From Bradyrhizobium huanghuaihaiense (GTDB lineage: Bacteria; Pseudomonadota; Alphaproteobacteria; Rhizobiales; Xanthobacteraceae), in NCBI RefSeq assembly GCF_007830635.1, contig NZ_VLLA01000005.1:1-64000 (forward strand): a stretch of DNA of 64,000 bases, given 5' to 3'. Numbering within the stretch: the stretch's first letter is position 1; each line of letters starts with the position of its first letter. Both the position numbers and the translations under genes were made by a program. Below, one piece after another: positions 7,949 through 15,432 of the stretch. The notes under the pieces are model-generated. The model was not told where the DNA came from. It searched no databases and saw only the letters and a program-made list of their open reading frames with translations.

Positions 7949-9220
7949 TCACCCGCCGCCCTTGCCGCCCACAAGCATCTCGACGATCGCCTTGAAAGTG
8001 ACGAAGACCGGTGAGGTCAATGCCGGCCCCAGAATGGCGAGGATACTCGTCACCGCAGCGGGAACGCCGAAGTCCAGCGCGTCCTGCTTTTGACCTGCTG
8101 CAGCCGGTGGCGTATCGAGACGATAACGCTTCACGTCCTGGTACCAGCCGGCCAGCGCAGGCGTCGCCGCGGCGAACAGGGCTATCGTTCCGGTCATGCC
8201 GAGGTGACTGGTCAGGGCATTTGCCAAAGGCCTTAGAGCATCAGCTTGCGGCGCGACGATCAGACCGAGCGGCCAATCCATCACCACCTTGCTCGCGAGC
8301 GTCGCAACCACCAGGATGGCCGAGCTGAGCATGATCATCCGCTGAAGATTTGACTTTCGCTCCTCGAGACTTGCGAGTGAGGGCTTCTCCTCGGGGCCGG
8401 AAAGCACCGCGAACGCCAGTAGCGCGACACCGACGGCCAGGAGTCCGACGAACGTGTTGACATCGATGATCAGCCTAATGGCGTCGCTGACCTTGAAGGA
8501 GACCGCGTTCTTGTAAGCAGCGAACAGCGGATCGAAGACGCCGGCGTTCTCATCTGCCCGATCCAGCAGGACCTTGAGGAACGTCTGGCCCGCGTTGGCA
8601 TAAGCCGTAGGAGCTTTCGTCACTCCCCACGCGAGAATGAGGGAAAGCCCAAGTCCCACGAAAAACAACGTGCTGCTGCGGCGGAAAACGATCGCTCCAC
8701 CCAGCAGCAGGGTCGCTGCGCTGACCAGGTACAGCAGACCGCTCACCGCCGCGTAATTGTATCGCGCCGTCAGCGTATCGGAAATCTGCCTCGACTGGGC
8801 GATCGTCCGATCCGCATCCCGGCTCCGCTCCGCCTTCTCGATCTCGGCCTTGGCGGCCGCCTCGGCGGTCTGCGCGCTCTCGACCGCGGCCCTCGCATCC
8901 TTCTGCTTGTCGTCGGCAGCACCCGCCGCCAGCCGATCCAACGCCCCCTGCTTCTCGCTCAGCGTCTTTTGCTTCTCGGCTAGGGTGGCCTTCAGCTTGT
9001 CGATTTTTGCAACGGACTCGGCGTCAGGATTTGGGAGGACGAAACTGACGACAGCCTTGTCAGCCAGCAGAGGCATGAGACTGTCGGCAACCTGATTGGG
9101 CGCCAGATAGCCCAGCAACAATGGTCCAACCACACAGCAGATCGCCAAGGCGTACTTGGTCACGGCATCCAGCCCCAGCCGCAACTGGTCTTCCCAGCTG
9201 GTCGAATCGACTACGCTCAT
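7949..9220 (-). CDS. unrecognised membrane protein with N-terminal coiled coil
   Basis: I do not recognise this 423-residue protein. The ATG at 9220 has GGGGGAAG upstream and is preferred over an extension with no such site. A first hydrophobic segment (AICCVVGPLLLGYLAP) at ~25-40 is followed by a soluble charged region of ~90 residues with heptad-like Ala/Lys/Glu/Gln repeats (for example KLKATLAEKQKTLSEKQGA), probably a coiled coil. Then come six or more further hydrophobic segments (LLYLVSAATLLLGGAIVF, LFFVGLGLSLILAWG, FVGLLAVGVALLAFAVL and others). The C-terminus is glycine rich. It is monocistronic, between tetR and a divergent deformylase-like gene. Confidence 0.7.
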   Translation of the reverse strand: MSVVDSTSWEDQLRLGLDAVTKYALAICCVVGPLLLGYLAPNQVADSLMPLLADKAVVSFVLPNPDAESVAKIDKLKATLAEKQKTLSEKQGALDRLAAGAADDKQKDARAAVESAQTAEAAAKAEIEKAERSRDADRTIAQSRQISDTLTARYNYAAVSGLLYLVSAATLLLGGAIVFRRSSTLFFVGLGLSLILAWGVTKAPTAYANAGQTFLKVLLDRADENAGVFDPLFAAYKNAVSFKVSDAIRLIIDVNTFVGLLAVGVALLAFAVLSGPEEKPSLASLEERKSNLQRMIMLSSAILVVATLASKVVMDWPLGLIVAPQADALRPLANALTSHLGMTGTIALFAAATPALAGWYQDVKRYRLDTPPAAAGQKQDALDFGVPAAVTSILAILGPALTSPVFVTFKAIVEMLVGGKGGG

Positions 9221-9407
9221 GTTCTTCCCCCCAAAAAACCAGGTGCAAAAATGAAGAAAAGTGTATCCCGTGTCCGTCCATGAAAATTCCGGACACAACT
9301 CAAGGTTATGACAGAGCAATCATGCACACAATGACGAACTGCGTCTGGCCGCCTCCGGAATCGCCAGCCATCGCTTCCGGGGCCCGCCCGCACCCGCCGG
9401 TCCGGGC

Positions 9408-9908
9408 ATGACCATCCGCCCCATCGTCCGCTACCCCGACCGCCGCCTCGCAATGCCGGCCCGCCCCGTCACCGCCTTCGACGATGGCTTGCGCGAGCTC
9501 GCCGCAGACCTGCTCGACACGATGCGCGCCGCGCCCGGCATCGGCATCACGGCGCCGCATGTCGGCGTGCCCTTGCGGGTCATCGTGCTCGAGCTTGACG
9601 CGAAGGACGGCGCGCGGACCTACGTCAATCCCGAGATCACATGGGCTTCGGCCGAGATGATCATGCACCGCGAGGGCAGCGTCTCGATGCCCGGCGTCAA
9701 CGACGAGGTGCAGCGCCACGCCCGCGTCCGCGTCAGCTATCAGGATCTCGACGGCAATCTGCAGACCGAAGAGTCCGAAGCCTTGCGCGCCGTCTGCCAT
9801 CAGCACGAGATCGACCAGCTCGACGGCATGTTCTGGATCCAGCGGCTGTCGCGGCTGAAGCGGGAGCGGCTGGTGAAGAAGTTCGAGAAGATGTCGCGGG
9901 GGGCGTAG
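9408..9908 (+). CDS. peptide deformylase homologue with lost metal ligands
   Basis: A 166-residue protein with the full peptide deformylase fold length. Motif 1 is GIGITAPH (canonical GxGxAAPQ). Motif 2 is EGSVS where active enzymes have EGCLS, so the metal-binding cysteine is Ser91. Motif 3 is HEIDQ (133-137) where active enzymes have HExxH, so the second metal-binding histidine is Gln137. Two of the three Fe/Zn ligands are gone while the catalytic Glu134 remains. Normal N-formylmethionine deformylation is unlikely; a housekeeping def gene should exist elsewhere in the genome. The frame is intact and the flanking sequence is well conserved, which argues against simple decay. Confidence 0.85.
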   Translation: MTIRPIVRYPDRRLAMPARPVTAFDDGLRELAADLLDTMRAAPGIGITAPHVGVPLRVIVLELDAKDGARTYVNPEITWASAEMIMHREGSVSMPGVNDEVQRHARVRVSYQDLDGNLQTEESEALRAVCHQHEIDQLDGMFWIQRLSRLKRERLVKKFEKMSRGA

Positions 9909-10018
9909 GGTGGATTAGCGACAGCGTAATCCACCAACTCGAGCGCGGCGCGACGAAGGAATGGTGGATTACGCCGGCGGACTGCGCTTCGCGCAGCCTT
10001 CGGCTAATCCACCCTACG
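9904..10018. repeat. palindromic intergenic element, family B (CGTAGGGTGGATTAGC...)
   Basis: Ends CGTAGGGTGGATTAG and CTAATCCACCCTACG are perfect inverted repeats, with GTAATCCACC and GGTGGATTAC nested inside. It starts inside the stop codon of the deformylase-like gene and ends just before the convergent arsR gene. A related element is at 63270-63385. Confidence 0.85.
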
Positions 10019-10024
10019 CACCTT

Positions 10025-10387
10025 TCACGCCCTCTTGCCGCCCCGCTTGGTGACCGGCGCGTTGCGGCGCTCCCGTTTGCCGCGCGCGATCTCGGTTGCC
10101 AGCGCATCCAGCTTCGGCTCCCAGAAACTCCTGAACCGGCCGATCCACGCGTCCACCGCCCGAAGCCCCGCGACGTCGACCGAATAGAGGCGCCTTTGCG
10201 CCTCCGCCCGAACCGTTGCAAAGCCGCTCTCGCGCAGCACCTTGAGGTGCTGCGAGACGGCCGCCTGGGTGATTCCGAACTCTGCGCCGATCACCTCGAC
10301 GACCTCACCGGACGCCATCTCCCCCGGCGCAAGCAGCTCGAGGATGCGACGGCGCACGGGGTCGGCGAGGACTTCGAAGACGTGCAT
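10025..10387 (-). CDS. ArsR-family winged-helix repressor
   Basis: A 120-residue ArsR/SmtB-fold regulator. It begins MHVFEVLADPVRRRILELL, and the recognition helix region is EFGITQAAVSQHLKVLRESG, with a Lys/Arg-rich C-terminus. No cysteine pair for metal sensing is visible, which fits the non-metal subgroup commonly paired with SRPBCC/AHSA1 genes. Its ATG overlaps the stop codon of the upstream SRPBCC gene (TGATG), so translation is probably coupled. The start at 10387 is the natural domain start. The palindrome at 11098-11119 is its likely binding site. Confidence 0.85.
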   Translation of the reverse strand: MHVFEVLADPVRRRILELLAPGEMASGEVVEVIGAEFGITQAAVSQHLKVLRESGFATVRAEAQRRLYSVDVAGLRAVDAWIGRFRSFWEPKLDALATEIARGKRERRNAPVTKRGGKRA

Positions 10388-11049
10388 CAGCTTCCCGTGC
10401 CCGGATGCGCGATGTCGGGCGGCATCTCGCCGCGATAGAACGCGATGGTGCGATCTGATCGCTGCTTGGCCGAAGCCGGGTCCACCCCGCTTGCGACGTG
10501 CGCCGCGCGCCAATATTCGCCGCTCATCGTCATGAAGTCCTTGCCCTCAGGCGAGCCCATCCATGCCTCGGCCGTCTCGTGGTCGACCGATGCCCCGGTC
10601 GCAACATATCGCTCGAGGCCCGCAAGCGCGAGGTCCCAGCCGATGCCGACCGCGCCCGGACCGAACTGATTCCAATGATCCTCGATGATCGCGGTGTGCT
10701 CAAGCGTCAAACGCGCCTGGCTCCGTTCTGCTGCCAGCTTGACGTCGATCCAGCTGACCGCGCCGCCGAATTCCCATGTCCCCGCGAAATGGGTCGGCGG
10801 CGTGCACGCCGTGATGGTGCCGCCTGCGTTGCCCTTGAGCTGGTAGCGTCCGCCGAGCTGGAGGTCTCCTTCGACCGGCAGGAACCAGCGCGGAATGCGC
10901 TGCGGGCTGGTGACCGCGTCCCAGAGATCGTCGACGCTCGTGTCGTAGAGCCGCGTCAGTGTCACCGTACTGGCCGCTTTTCCATCCTTCTCGAAATTCG
11001 TCACCGAACGCGTGACAAGCCCCAGGACCCTGGCGACGTCGATCTCCAT
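10387..11049 (-). CDS. SRPBCC (AHSA1-like) domain protein
   Basis: A 220-residue START/Bet v1-fold protein. The AHSA1-type segment runs from about TVTLTRLYDTSVDDLWDAVT to LTLEHTA, with the typical IPRWFLPVEGDLQLGGRY. The C-terminal ~70 residues form an extra helical part. These proteins bind hydrophobic ligands or act as small-molecule responders, often next to an ArsR gene as here. The ATG at 11049 has GAGGAG upstream and is preferred over an ATG 15 bases earlier. SRPBCC comes first and ArsR second, in one transcript behind the operator at 11098-11119. Confidence 0.85.
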   Translation of the reverse strand: MEIDVARVLGLVTRSVTNFEKDGKAASTVTLTRLYDTSVDDLWDAVTSPQRIPRWFLPVEGDLQLGGRYQLKGNAGGTITACTPPTHFAGTWEFGGAVSWIDVKLAAERSQARLTLEHTAIIEDHWNQFGPGAVGIGWDLALAGLERYVATGASVDHETAEAWMGSPEGKDFMTMSGEYWRAAHVASGVDPASAKQRSDRTIAFYRGEMPPDIAHPGTGS

Positions 11050-11072
11050 AGCGTTGCTCCTCATCGTTTTGC

Positions 11073-11119
11073 GCGAGGATGAATATCGGTCTCAGCTAAT
11101 ATAAGTCAAGGCTTATATT
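11073..11119 (-). promoter_or_regulatory. promoter and ArsR-type operator for the SRPBCC-arsR unit
   Basis: AATATAAG-N6-CTTATATT (11098-11119) is a perfect 8-bp inverted repeat of the form bound by ArsR-family dimers. On the minus strand a TTGACT -35-like hexamer lies inside it, and ATATTC follows 17 bases later as a possible -10. A bound repressor would cover the -35 element. The same site is about 100 bases upstream of the divergent cupin gene and might affect it as well. Confidence 0.7.
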
Positions 11120-11217
11120 GGAATGGCTGCGTCAATCCGCCTCGCAAGGCGGAACGAACCAAATATCTTCTCAAGCGTCTATCGCTGCCCCACCGCTAGA
11201 CCAGACGGAAGAAATTC

Positions 11218-11568
11218 ATGAAGGTTCGCAAATTCGCCATCTCCGAGGCATCGTTCGAACGCTCGCCAGGACAGGACGGCGAGATATTCGCCGCCAATGT
11301 GATCGACCAGCGCCACGGGGGCCCAATCACCATCGGCTTCGGTCGCTACGCGCCGAACCAAGATCTGGACGAGAAGATCGCCGTCGATGATGTGATGATC
11401 GTCGTCGAGGGAAAGCTGTCGGTGTCAAGTGACAGGGCCACCGTCACCGCCGGTCCCGGAGAGATCGTCTACATGCCGAAGGGCGAGACGGTCACCATCC
11501 GCTCGCACGAGCAAGGCGCCGTCACGGCCTACGTCACCTACCCGCACTGGCAGGAGGCGTATGAGTGA
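11218..11568 (+). CDS. cupin-domain protein (EutQ-like)
   Basis: A 116-residue single-domain cupin. The conserved barrel runs from VDDVMIVVEGKLSVSSD to PGEIVYMPKGETVTIRS, resembling the C-terminal cupin of ethanolamine-utilisation EutQ proteins. The usual metal-binding histidines of cupin motif 1 are absent, and the GEIVYMPKG motif 2 is clear. No ethanolamine genes are nearby, so EutQ likeness is only a fold statement. It is divergent from the SRPBCC-arsR unit and its stop lies 19 bases from the convergent AraC gene. Confidence 0.7.
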   Translation: MKVRKFAISEASFERSPGQDGEIFAANVIDQRHGGPITIGFGRYAPNQDLDEKIAVDDVMIVVEGKLSVSSDRATVTAGPGEIVYMPKGETVTIRSHEQGAVTAYVTYPHWQEAYE

Positions 11569-11586
11569 GGCGCCTGTCCGAGCGCG

Positions 11587-12468
11587 CTATTTCAGCGGCA
11601 AGAACAGCTCCGCGACCGTCTCGTGCTCCGGCACCTCCGGAAAGAAGCTCAGCCGCTGGCAATAGATCGGGAAGTCGCGGGCCTCCTCGCCGCTGGCCGG
11701 AAGCCAGTCGCGATAGAGGTAGAGCGCGGCGGGCTCCAGATTGTCGGTGTAGCCGACCACGCGCAGCACGGCGCAGCGACCGCCGGGGATCTCGCCGGCC
11801 TTGATCCTTTCGCCATTCGCCGCGATCGGCTGGTCGGTGCCGACGCAGAGGTCCACGCTGTAATCGGCGGGCGTCGAGGGGCGCCGCTCGGAGCGCCAGA
11901 CGTTGAAGGTCGGGCTCGTGCTGGGGTGCAGGCCGGCTTTCCTGCGCCAGGCAATGAAGCGCTGGATGGTGGCGGGAAGCGTCGCCGGGTCGCCGCGATG
12001 CTCCATGATCGCCACCTTCGCGGTGGGCACATCGCGGATGGTCACGTCGTCGGTCGTAAACGTCTTCTGCATGAGCTTGCTCCTCGCGATATCGAGAGGC
12101 CCGAAGGCCGCAAGCCACGGTTCCCAGTCCGGCGATTTCCGGAACGACGACGGCGATTGCCCGAACCGTTGCCGAAAGGCGCGGGCGAAGGCATCCGGTG
12201 CGTCATAGCCGGCCTCCATCGCGATGTCGGTGACATCAAGGGCGTCACTGTAGGCCAGCTGACGCGACGCGCGCTTCATGCGGGCGAGCTGGACATAGCG
12301 ATGCACTGATAGACCGAAGGTCGCCGTGAACTGCCGGTGGAAATGGAATTTCGAGAAGGCTGCGACAGCGCTCAAGCGTTCCAGGTCCAGATCATCGTCG
12401 AGATGCCGGTCGATATGCTCCAGCACCCGCCGCATCCGGGCCTGATAGTTTGGCAGCGCCGCCTTCAT
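11587..12468 (-). CDS. AraC-family regulator with C-terminal GyrI-like effector domain
   Basis: A 293-residue regulator. Two helix-turn-helix motifs lie at the N-terminus (residues ~25-110: LERLSAVAAFSKFHFHRQF and DVTDIAMEAGYDAPDAFARA). Residues ~130-293 form a GyrI/SbmC-like small-molecule-binding domain (VPTAKVAIMEHRGDPATLP, GGRCAVLRVVGYTD). This SoxS/Rob-like order is typical of regulators that sense amphipathic drugs. ATG 12468 has GAGG about seven bases upstream. The NylB-like serine hydrolase gene lies next to it, upstream on the same strand, but is not an obvious target. Confidence 0.9.
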   Translation of the reverse strand: MKAALPNYQARMRRVLEHIDRHLDDDLDLERLSAVAAFSKFHFHRQFTATFGLSVHRYVQLARMKRASRQLAYSDALDVTDIAMEAGYDAPDAFARAFRQRFGQSPSSFRKSPDWEPWLAAFGPLDIARSKLMQKTFTTDDVTIRDVPTAKVAIMEHRGDPATLPATIQRFIAWRRKAGLHPSTSPTFNVWRSERRPSTPADYSVDLCVGTDQPIAANGERIKAGEIPGGRCAVLRVVGYTDNLEPAALYLYRDWLPASGEEARDFPIYCQRLSFFPEVPEHETVAELFLPLK

Positions 12469-12550
12469 GGTCCCTCCTCCGTGGCGGCTGCAGTTAGCGG
12501 CAGACGGCCGTGGTTCGCTCGACCGATCTTGCGGTTTGGCAGCAACCTCC

Positions 12551-13810
12551 CTACCCGCCCGCTACCAACTGCTTCGCCAGCGCCATGTAGGCCGGCAGCG
12601 TCACGGGATCGTTGGCCGCGTTGCCGGCGACGGGGTGCGAGGCGTAGCGCGCGATCACCATCTCGGCTTTGGGATCGACATAGATGCCCTGGCCGTAGAC
12701 GCCGCGCGCCATGTAGGCGCCGTGCGCATTGTGCGTGACCCACCATTGATTGCGGTAGGAGGCCCCTGGCAGCGTCGTGTAGCCGGCCGGCTTGAACTTT
12801 TCGGGATCGCCGCCGCGCGCGATGTCCTCTACCACTTGTGGCGGCACGATCTGGCGGCCGTTGAAGCGGCCGTGATTGCGCATGGTCTCGCCGAAGCGGG
12901 CGAGATCGCGCAACGTGGTGGAGAGGCCGCCACCGCCGCTCTCGGTGCCGATGCGGTCGACGTGATAATGCGCGTCCTCCTCGGCGCCCATCGGCTGCCA
13001 GATGCGCTCCGAGAGCAGATCGGACAGCGTCATGCCGCTGACGCGCCGGATGATCCAGGCGAGCACGTCGGTGTTGACGGTCTTGTAGGCGAAGGCCTTG
13101 CCGTGCTCGCCCTGCTTCTTCTGCGCGACGAGGAAATCGAAAATATGGGTCGGGCCGTCATAGTCGGGCGGGATCGGCGCCATGCCGTTGGCGCGCCTGA
13201 GGCCCCACACATGCGAGTTCTTGTCGGTGTAGACTTCGGTGTATTCGAGCCCCGTGGTCATATCCATGACCTCGTGCACGCGCGCGTCGCCGAACGCGCC
13301 GGCCTTCAGCTCCGGTACATAGTCCGTGACCGGCGCCTGCGGATCGATCCTGCCCTCGGTGACCAGAATGCCCGCGAGCACGCCGGTGAACGACTTCGTC
13401 ACCGACATCGCGATATGCGGCTTGTGCGGCTTCAAGGCGCCGAAATAGCGCTCATAGATCAGCCTGCCCCGATGCAGCACCGCGATGCCGTCGGTGTAGG
13501 TCTCCTCCAACATGTTTGCGAAGGTCATGGGGCGGCCGTCCATCGTCGTCGAAGCGACCGCGCCGATGTCATGGTCCGCGCGCGGCAACACCGATGCGGG
13601 CCCTGCCCCACGCCAGACATTCACGGTCGGCACCAGCTGGCGGACATTGCTCCAGGCCCAGCGCAGCTCGGGGAAGCTGCGGAACGAGCCATTCTGGAAG
13701 CTGATGGTGCGATCCGGCGCCGGCGGAAAACCCTTCATCCAGCCGAGTGTTTCAGGATCGGTCTCGGTCGCGGTGGCGGGCGCTTGATGGGAGGCAGTCG
13801 CAGCAGGCAT
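12551..13810 (-). CDS. serine hydrolase, class C beta-lactamase / NylB-like family
   Basis: A ~419-residue penicillin-recognising-fold hydrolase. The SxxK motif is MSVTKSF, and the second catalytic block YKTVNTDVLAW resembles the 6-aminohexanoate-dimer hydrolase (NylB) subgroup more than true AmpC. A conserved MTTGLEYTE block lies between the two, in the order Ser-Lys then Tyr. There is no clear signal peptide, and the Ala/Thr-rich N-terminus is poorly defined. ATG 13810 is chosen with GGAG ten bases upstream, but starts at 13867 or 13900 are possible. Probable activity is amide or ester hydrolysis of an unknown substrate. The annotation does not imply beta-lactam resistance. Confidence 0.8.
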   Translation of the reverse strand: MPAATASHQAPATATETDPETLGWMKGFPPAPDRTISFQNGSFRSFPELRWAWSNVRQLVPTVNVWRGAGPASVLPRADHDIGAVASTTMDGRPMTFANMLEETYTDGIAVLHRGRLIYERYFGALKPHKPHIAMSVTKSFTGVLAGILVTEGRIDPQAPVTDYVPELKAGAFGDARVHEVMDMTTGLEYTEVYTDKNSHVWGLRRANGMAPIPPDYDGPTHIFDFLVAQKKQGEHGKAFAYKTVNTDVLAWIIRRVSGMTLSDLLSERIWQPMGAEEDAHYHVDRIGTESGGGGLSTTLRDLARFGETMRNHGRFNGRQIVPPQVVEDIARGGDPEKFKPAGYTTLPGASYRNQWWVTHNAHGAYMARGVYGQGIYVDPKAEMVIARYASHPVAGNAANDPVTLPAYMALAKQLVAGG

Positions 13811-13896
13811 GAACACGGGCTCCGGTGAGGATGCCGATGTCGTAGCATCGGATGAAATGACGGACATCCAGCATTTGTGCTGGGCACCTGCGCGGA

Positions 13897-14334
13897 TCAT
13901 GATCGCGGCAGACCTCTAAAGGGGTCGAGCACAGAAATGCCCAGAGGCGCAAAGTGCCTAGCGTTGCGCGACAGGATTGTCAGCCCGTGCTGACGGGCGG
14001 TGGCGGCAATGATGATGTCGGCAAGTCCAGGCGCATGCCCCTGACCACGTGCCCTGTCCGATAGCTGCCCAGCGATCCGCGCCGTCGGCGTATCGAGCCC
14101 CAAAACACGATCCCCGTACAGGTGCAGCACGGCTTCCAACCATTGGGCAAGGTCTCTGCTCCTGCGCGTGGCCTTCTCACGTCGCAGCTTGGCTATCCCG
14201 TCCTCGATCTCCGCAATCGTCACGACAGACAGAAACAGGGATGCGGATTCCGTATCCATCCATTCGACGAGCGCGGGAGACACCGGGCGGTTCGGCGAGG
14301 ACGCCGACAGTACATTGGTGTCGACGAGATACAC
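13897..14334 (-). CDS. VapC/FitB-type PIN-domain toxin
   Basis: A 145-residue PIN ribonuclease. The acidic metal-binding residues are visible: Asp in MYLVDTNVLSA, Glu in VVTIAEIEDGI, Asp in GLADIIIAATARQ, and a further acidic residue near the C-terminus. The sequence resembles the FitB/VapC branch. The gene follows the antitoxin gene after four bases, the usual antitoxin-first order. Family knowledge predicts RNA cleavage restrained by the partner. All active-site residues appear intact. Confidence 0.9.
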   Translation of the reverse strand: MYLVDTNVLSASSPNRPVSPALVEWMDTESASLFLSVVTIAEIEDGIAKLRREKATRRSRDLAQWLEAVLHLYGDRVLGLDTPTARIAGQLSDRARGQGHAPGLADIIIAATARQHGLTILSRNARHFAPLGISVLDPFRGLPRS

Positions 14335-14338
14335 GGCG

Positions 14339-14581
14339 TCAGAAGCCGGCTTTGCGCAATTTGGAACGATTCCGCGCCGGCAGGTCCTCTGCTTGCACGG
14401 GAGCCGCCATGAGCAGGCGCCCGAAGCTCGGAACTTGCGACAGTCGCCGCCACTCCTGATAGCTCAACACGACCGCTTGCTTCTTGCCGTGACGCGTGAT
14501 CACGGCTGGCTTGCCATCGATCGCCTCATCCACGACCGCCGAGAGATTGGCCTTGGCATCACGAAGCTGAATTTCGCGCAT
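14339..14581 (-). CDS. Phd/YefM-family antitoxin
   Basis: An 80-residue antitoxin. The N-terminus MREIQLRDAKANLSAVVDEA and HGKKQAVVLSYQEW form the Phd/YefM DNA-binding domain. The C-terminal ~30 residues (ending in basic ARNRSKLRKAGF) would wrap and block the PIN toxin encoded just downstream. The short palindrome 15 bases upstream of its ATG is the likely autoregulatory site. Confidence 0.9.
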   Translation of the reverse strand: MREIQLRDAKANLSAVVDEAIDGKPAVITRHGKKQAVVLSYQEWRRLSQVPSFGRLLMAAPVQAEDLPARNRSKLRKAGF

Positions 14582-14595
14582 GGTTCTACCTATAT

Positions 14596-14608
14596 GACTA
14601 CTGTAGTC
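14596..14608. promoter_or_regulatory. operator of the toxin-antitoxin operon
   Basis: GACTACTGTAGTC is a palindrome with 6-bp arms around one central base, 15-27 bases upstream of the antitoxin ATG. It lies in an A/T-rich stretch where the promoter should be, as expected for Phd/YefM self-repression. Confidence 0.6.
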
Positions 14609-15283
14609 TTAATAGGAAACGGGCCAAATTTCAAGATAACCCGACTGCACTTCCCTTGGGGTGCTTTCCTGCGCGGCCTTTGCTTCGTTCCCCGATGGAT
14701 GATTCTTGACTAGACGAAGATAATAGACTGCAAGCCCCAATGTGGTCGCAGGCGTCAAACGCGACGAGATTGACGCATAGTTCGACTGGGGCCAATGCAA
14801 GCCGCGCCGATCTTCCGACCAAACCTTATAGTCTTCGGACTCCAGCACCTGCTCCAAATCAGGTGCCATCGCGTCCTCGACTCCGAATGCCTTCATCGCA
14901 TCCAGTATTTTTTCATCTTCTCTTCTCGACCAGCTCTGCGCCCGCGCCCACTCGTAGAATATTTCGGGAATATTTGTATTTGGCATGCGATCATGACATT
15001 CACGGCACAGCAAGAACAGATTTGACACGTCATCGCTGCCGCCAAGTGAGCGCCCTACGATGTGACAACGCTGGAGGGGGATGCGGTCCCAACATCGGAG
15101 AATTTGGTCCCAGCTCGCGTCGGAACGTTTGACGTCGTATTTGAACCCGTAGTGAAATCTGCAGGCCCAGCAAGCGGGCTCGCCCCAATAAATCGGCCGC
15201 ACCAATCCTTCAATGCGATCCTTCCAGAACTCGAATATCCGGGCTCTCGACGGAAGTTGGTCGTCGTATCGCGCTCTTGCCAT
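14609..15283 (-). CDS. HNH endonuclease domain protein
   Basis: A 224-residue protein with a zinc-binding HNH nuclease core. The first zinc pair is CWACRFH near residue 58. The catalytic segment is RCHIVGRSLGGSDDVSNLFLLC, split over the active His and the structural Asn. The second zinc pair is CRECHDRMP. ATG 15283 has GGAGG seven bases upstream, and an upstream in-frame extension is rejected. The C-terminal ~100 residues are not recognised and may give specificity. It lies between the toxin-antitoxin pair and a large protease gene. It could be a restriction-like or mobile-element-derived nuclease, but no partner methylase is visible. Confidence 0.8.
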   Translation of the reverse strand: MARARYDDQLPSRARIFEFWKDRIEGLVRPIYWGEPACWACRFHYGFKYDVKRSDASWDQILRCWDRIPLQRCHIVGRSLGGSDDVSNLFLLCRECHDRMPNTNIPEIFYEWARAQSWSRREDEKILDAMKAFGVEDAMAPDLEQVLESEDYKVWSEDRRGLHWPQSNYASISSRLTPATTLGLAVYYLRLVKNHPSGNEAKAAQESTPREVQSGYLEIWPVSY

Positions 15284-15432
15284 AGCAATCCTCCGGCATG
15301 AGATGAACGTCGGTCGATAGGCCGCGAACATAGCGACGGAGAAAGCGACGGCCATGCTTACGACGACTTGGTCGTAGCCGCGGCCGTCGCCTATGACACC
15401 GACTGTTGGGCCAGAGGGCCAGCGAGGCCGCC

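Noticed and set aside
12551..13810. Calling the serine hydrolase a beta-lactamase with resistance function
   Set aside because: The YKTVNTDVLAW block fits NylB-like amidases better and no signal peptide is visible.
12467..13828. Long plus-strand open frame opposite the NylB-like hydrolase
   Set aside because: Arg/His-rich translation with no motif, exactly antisense to a gene with clear catalytic blocks; a high-GC shadow.
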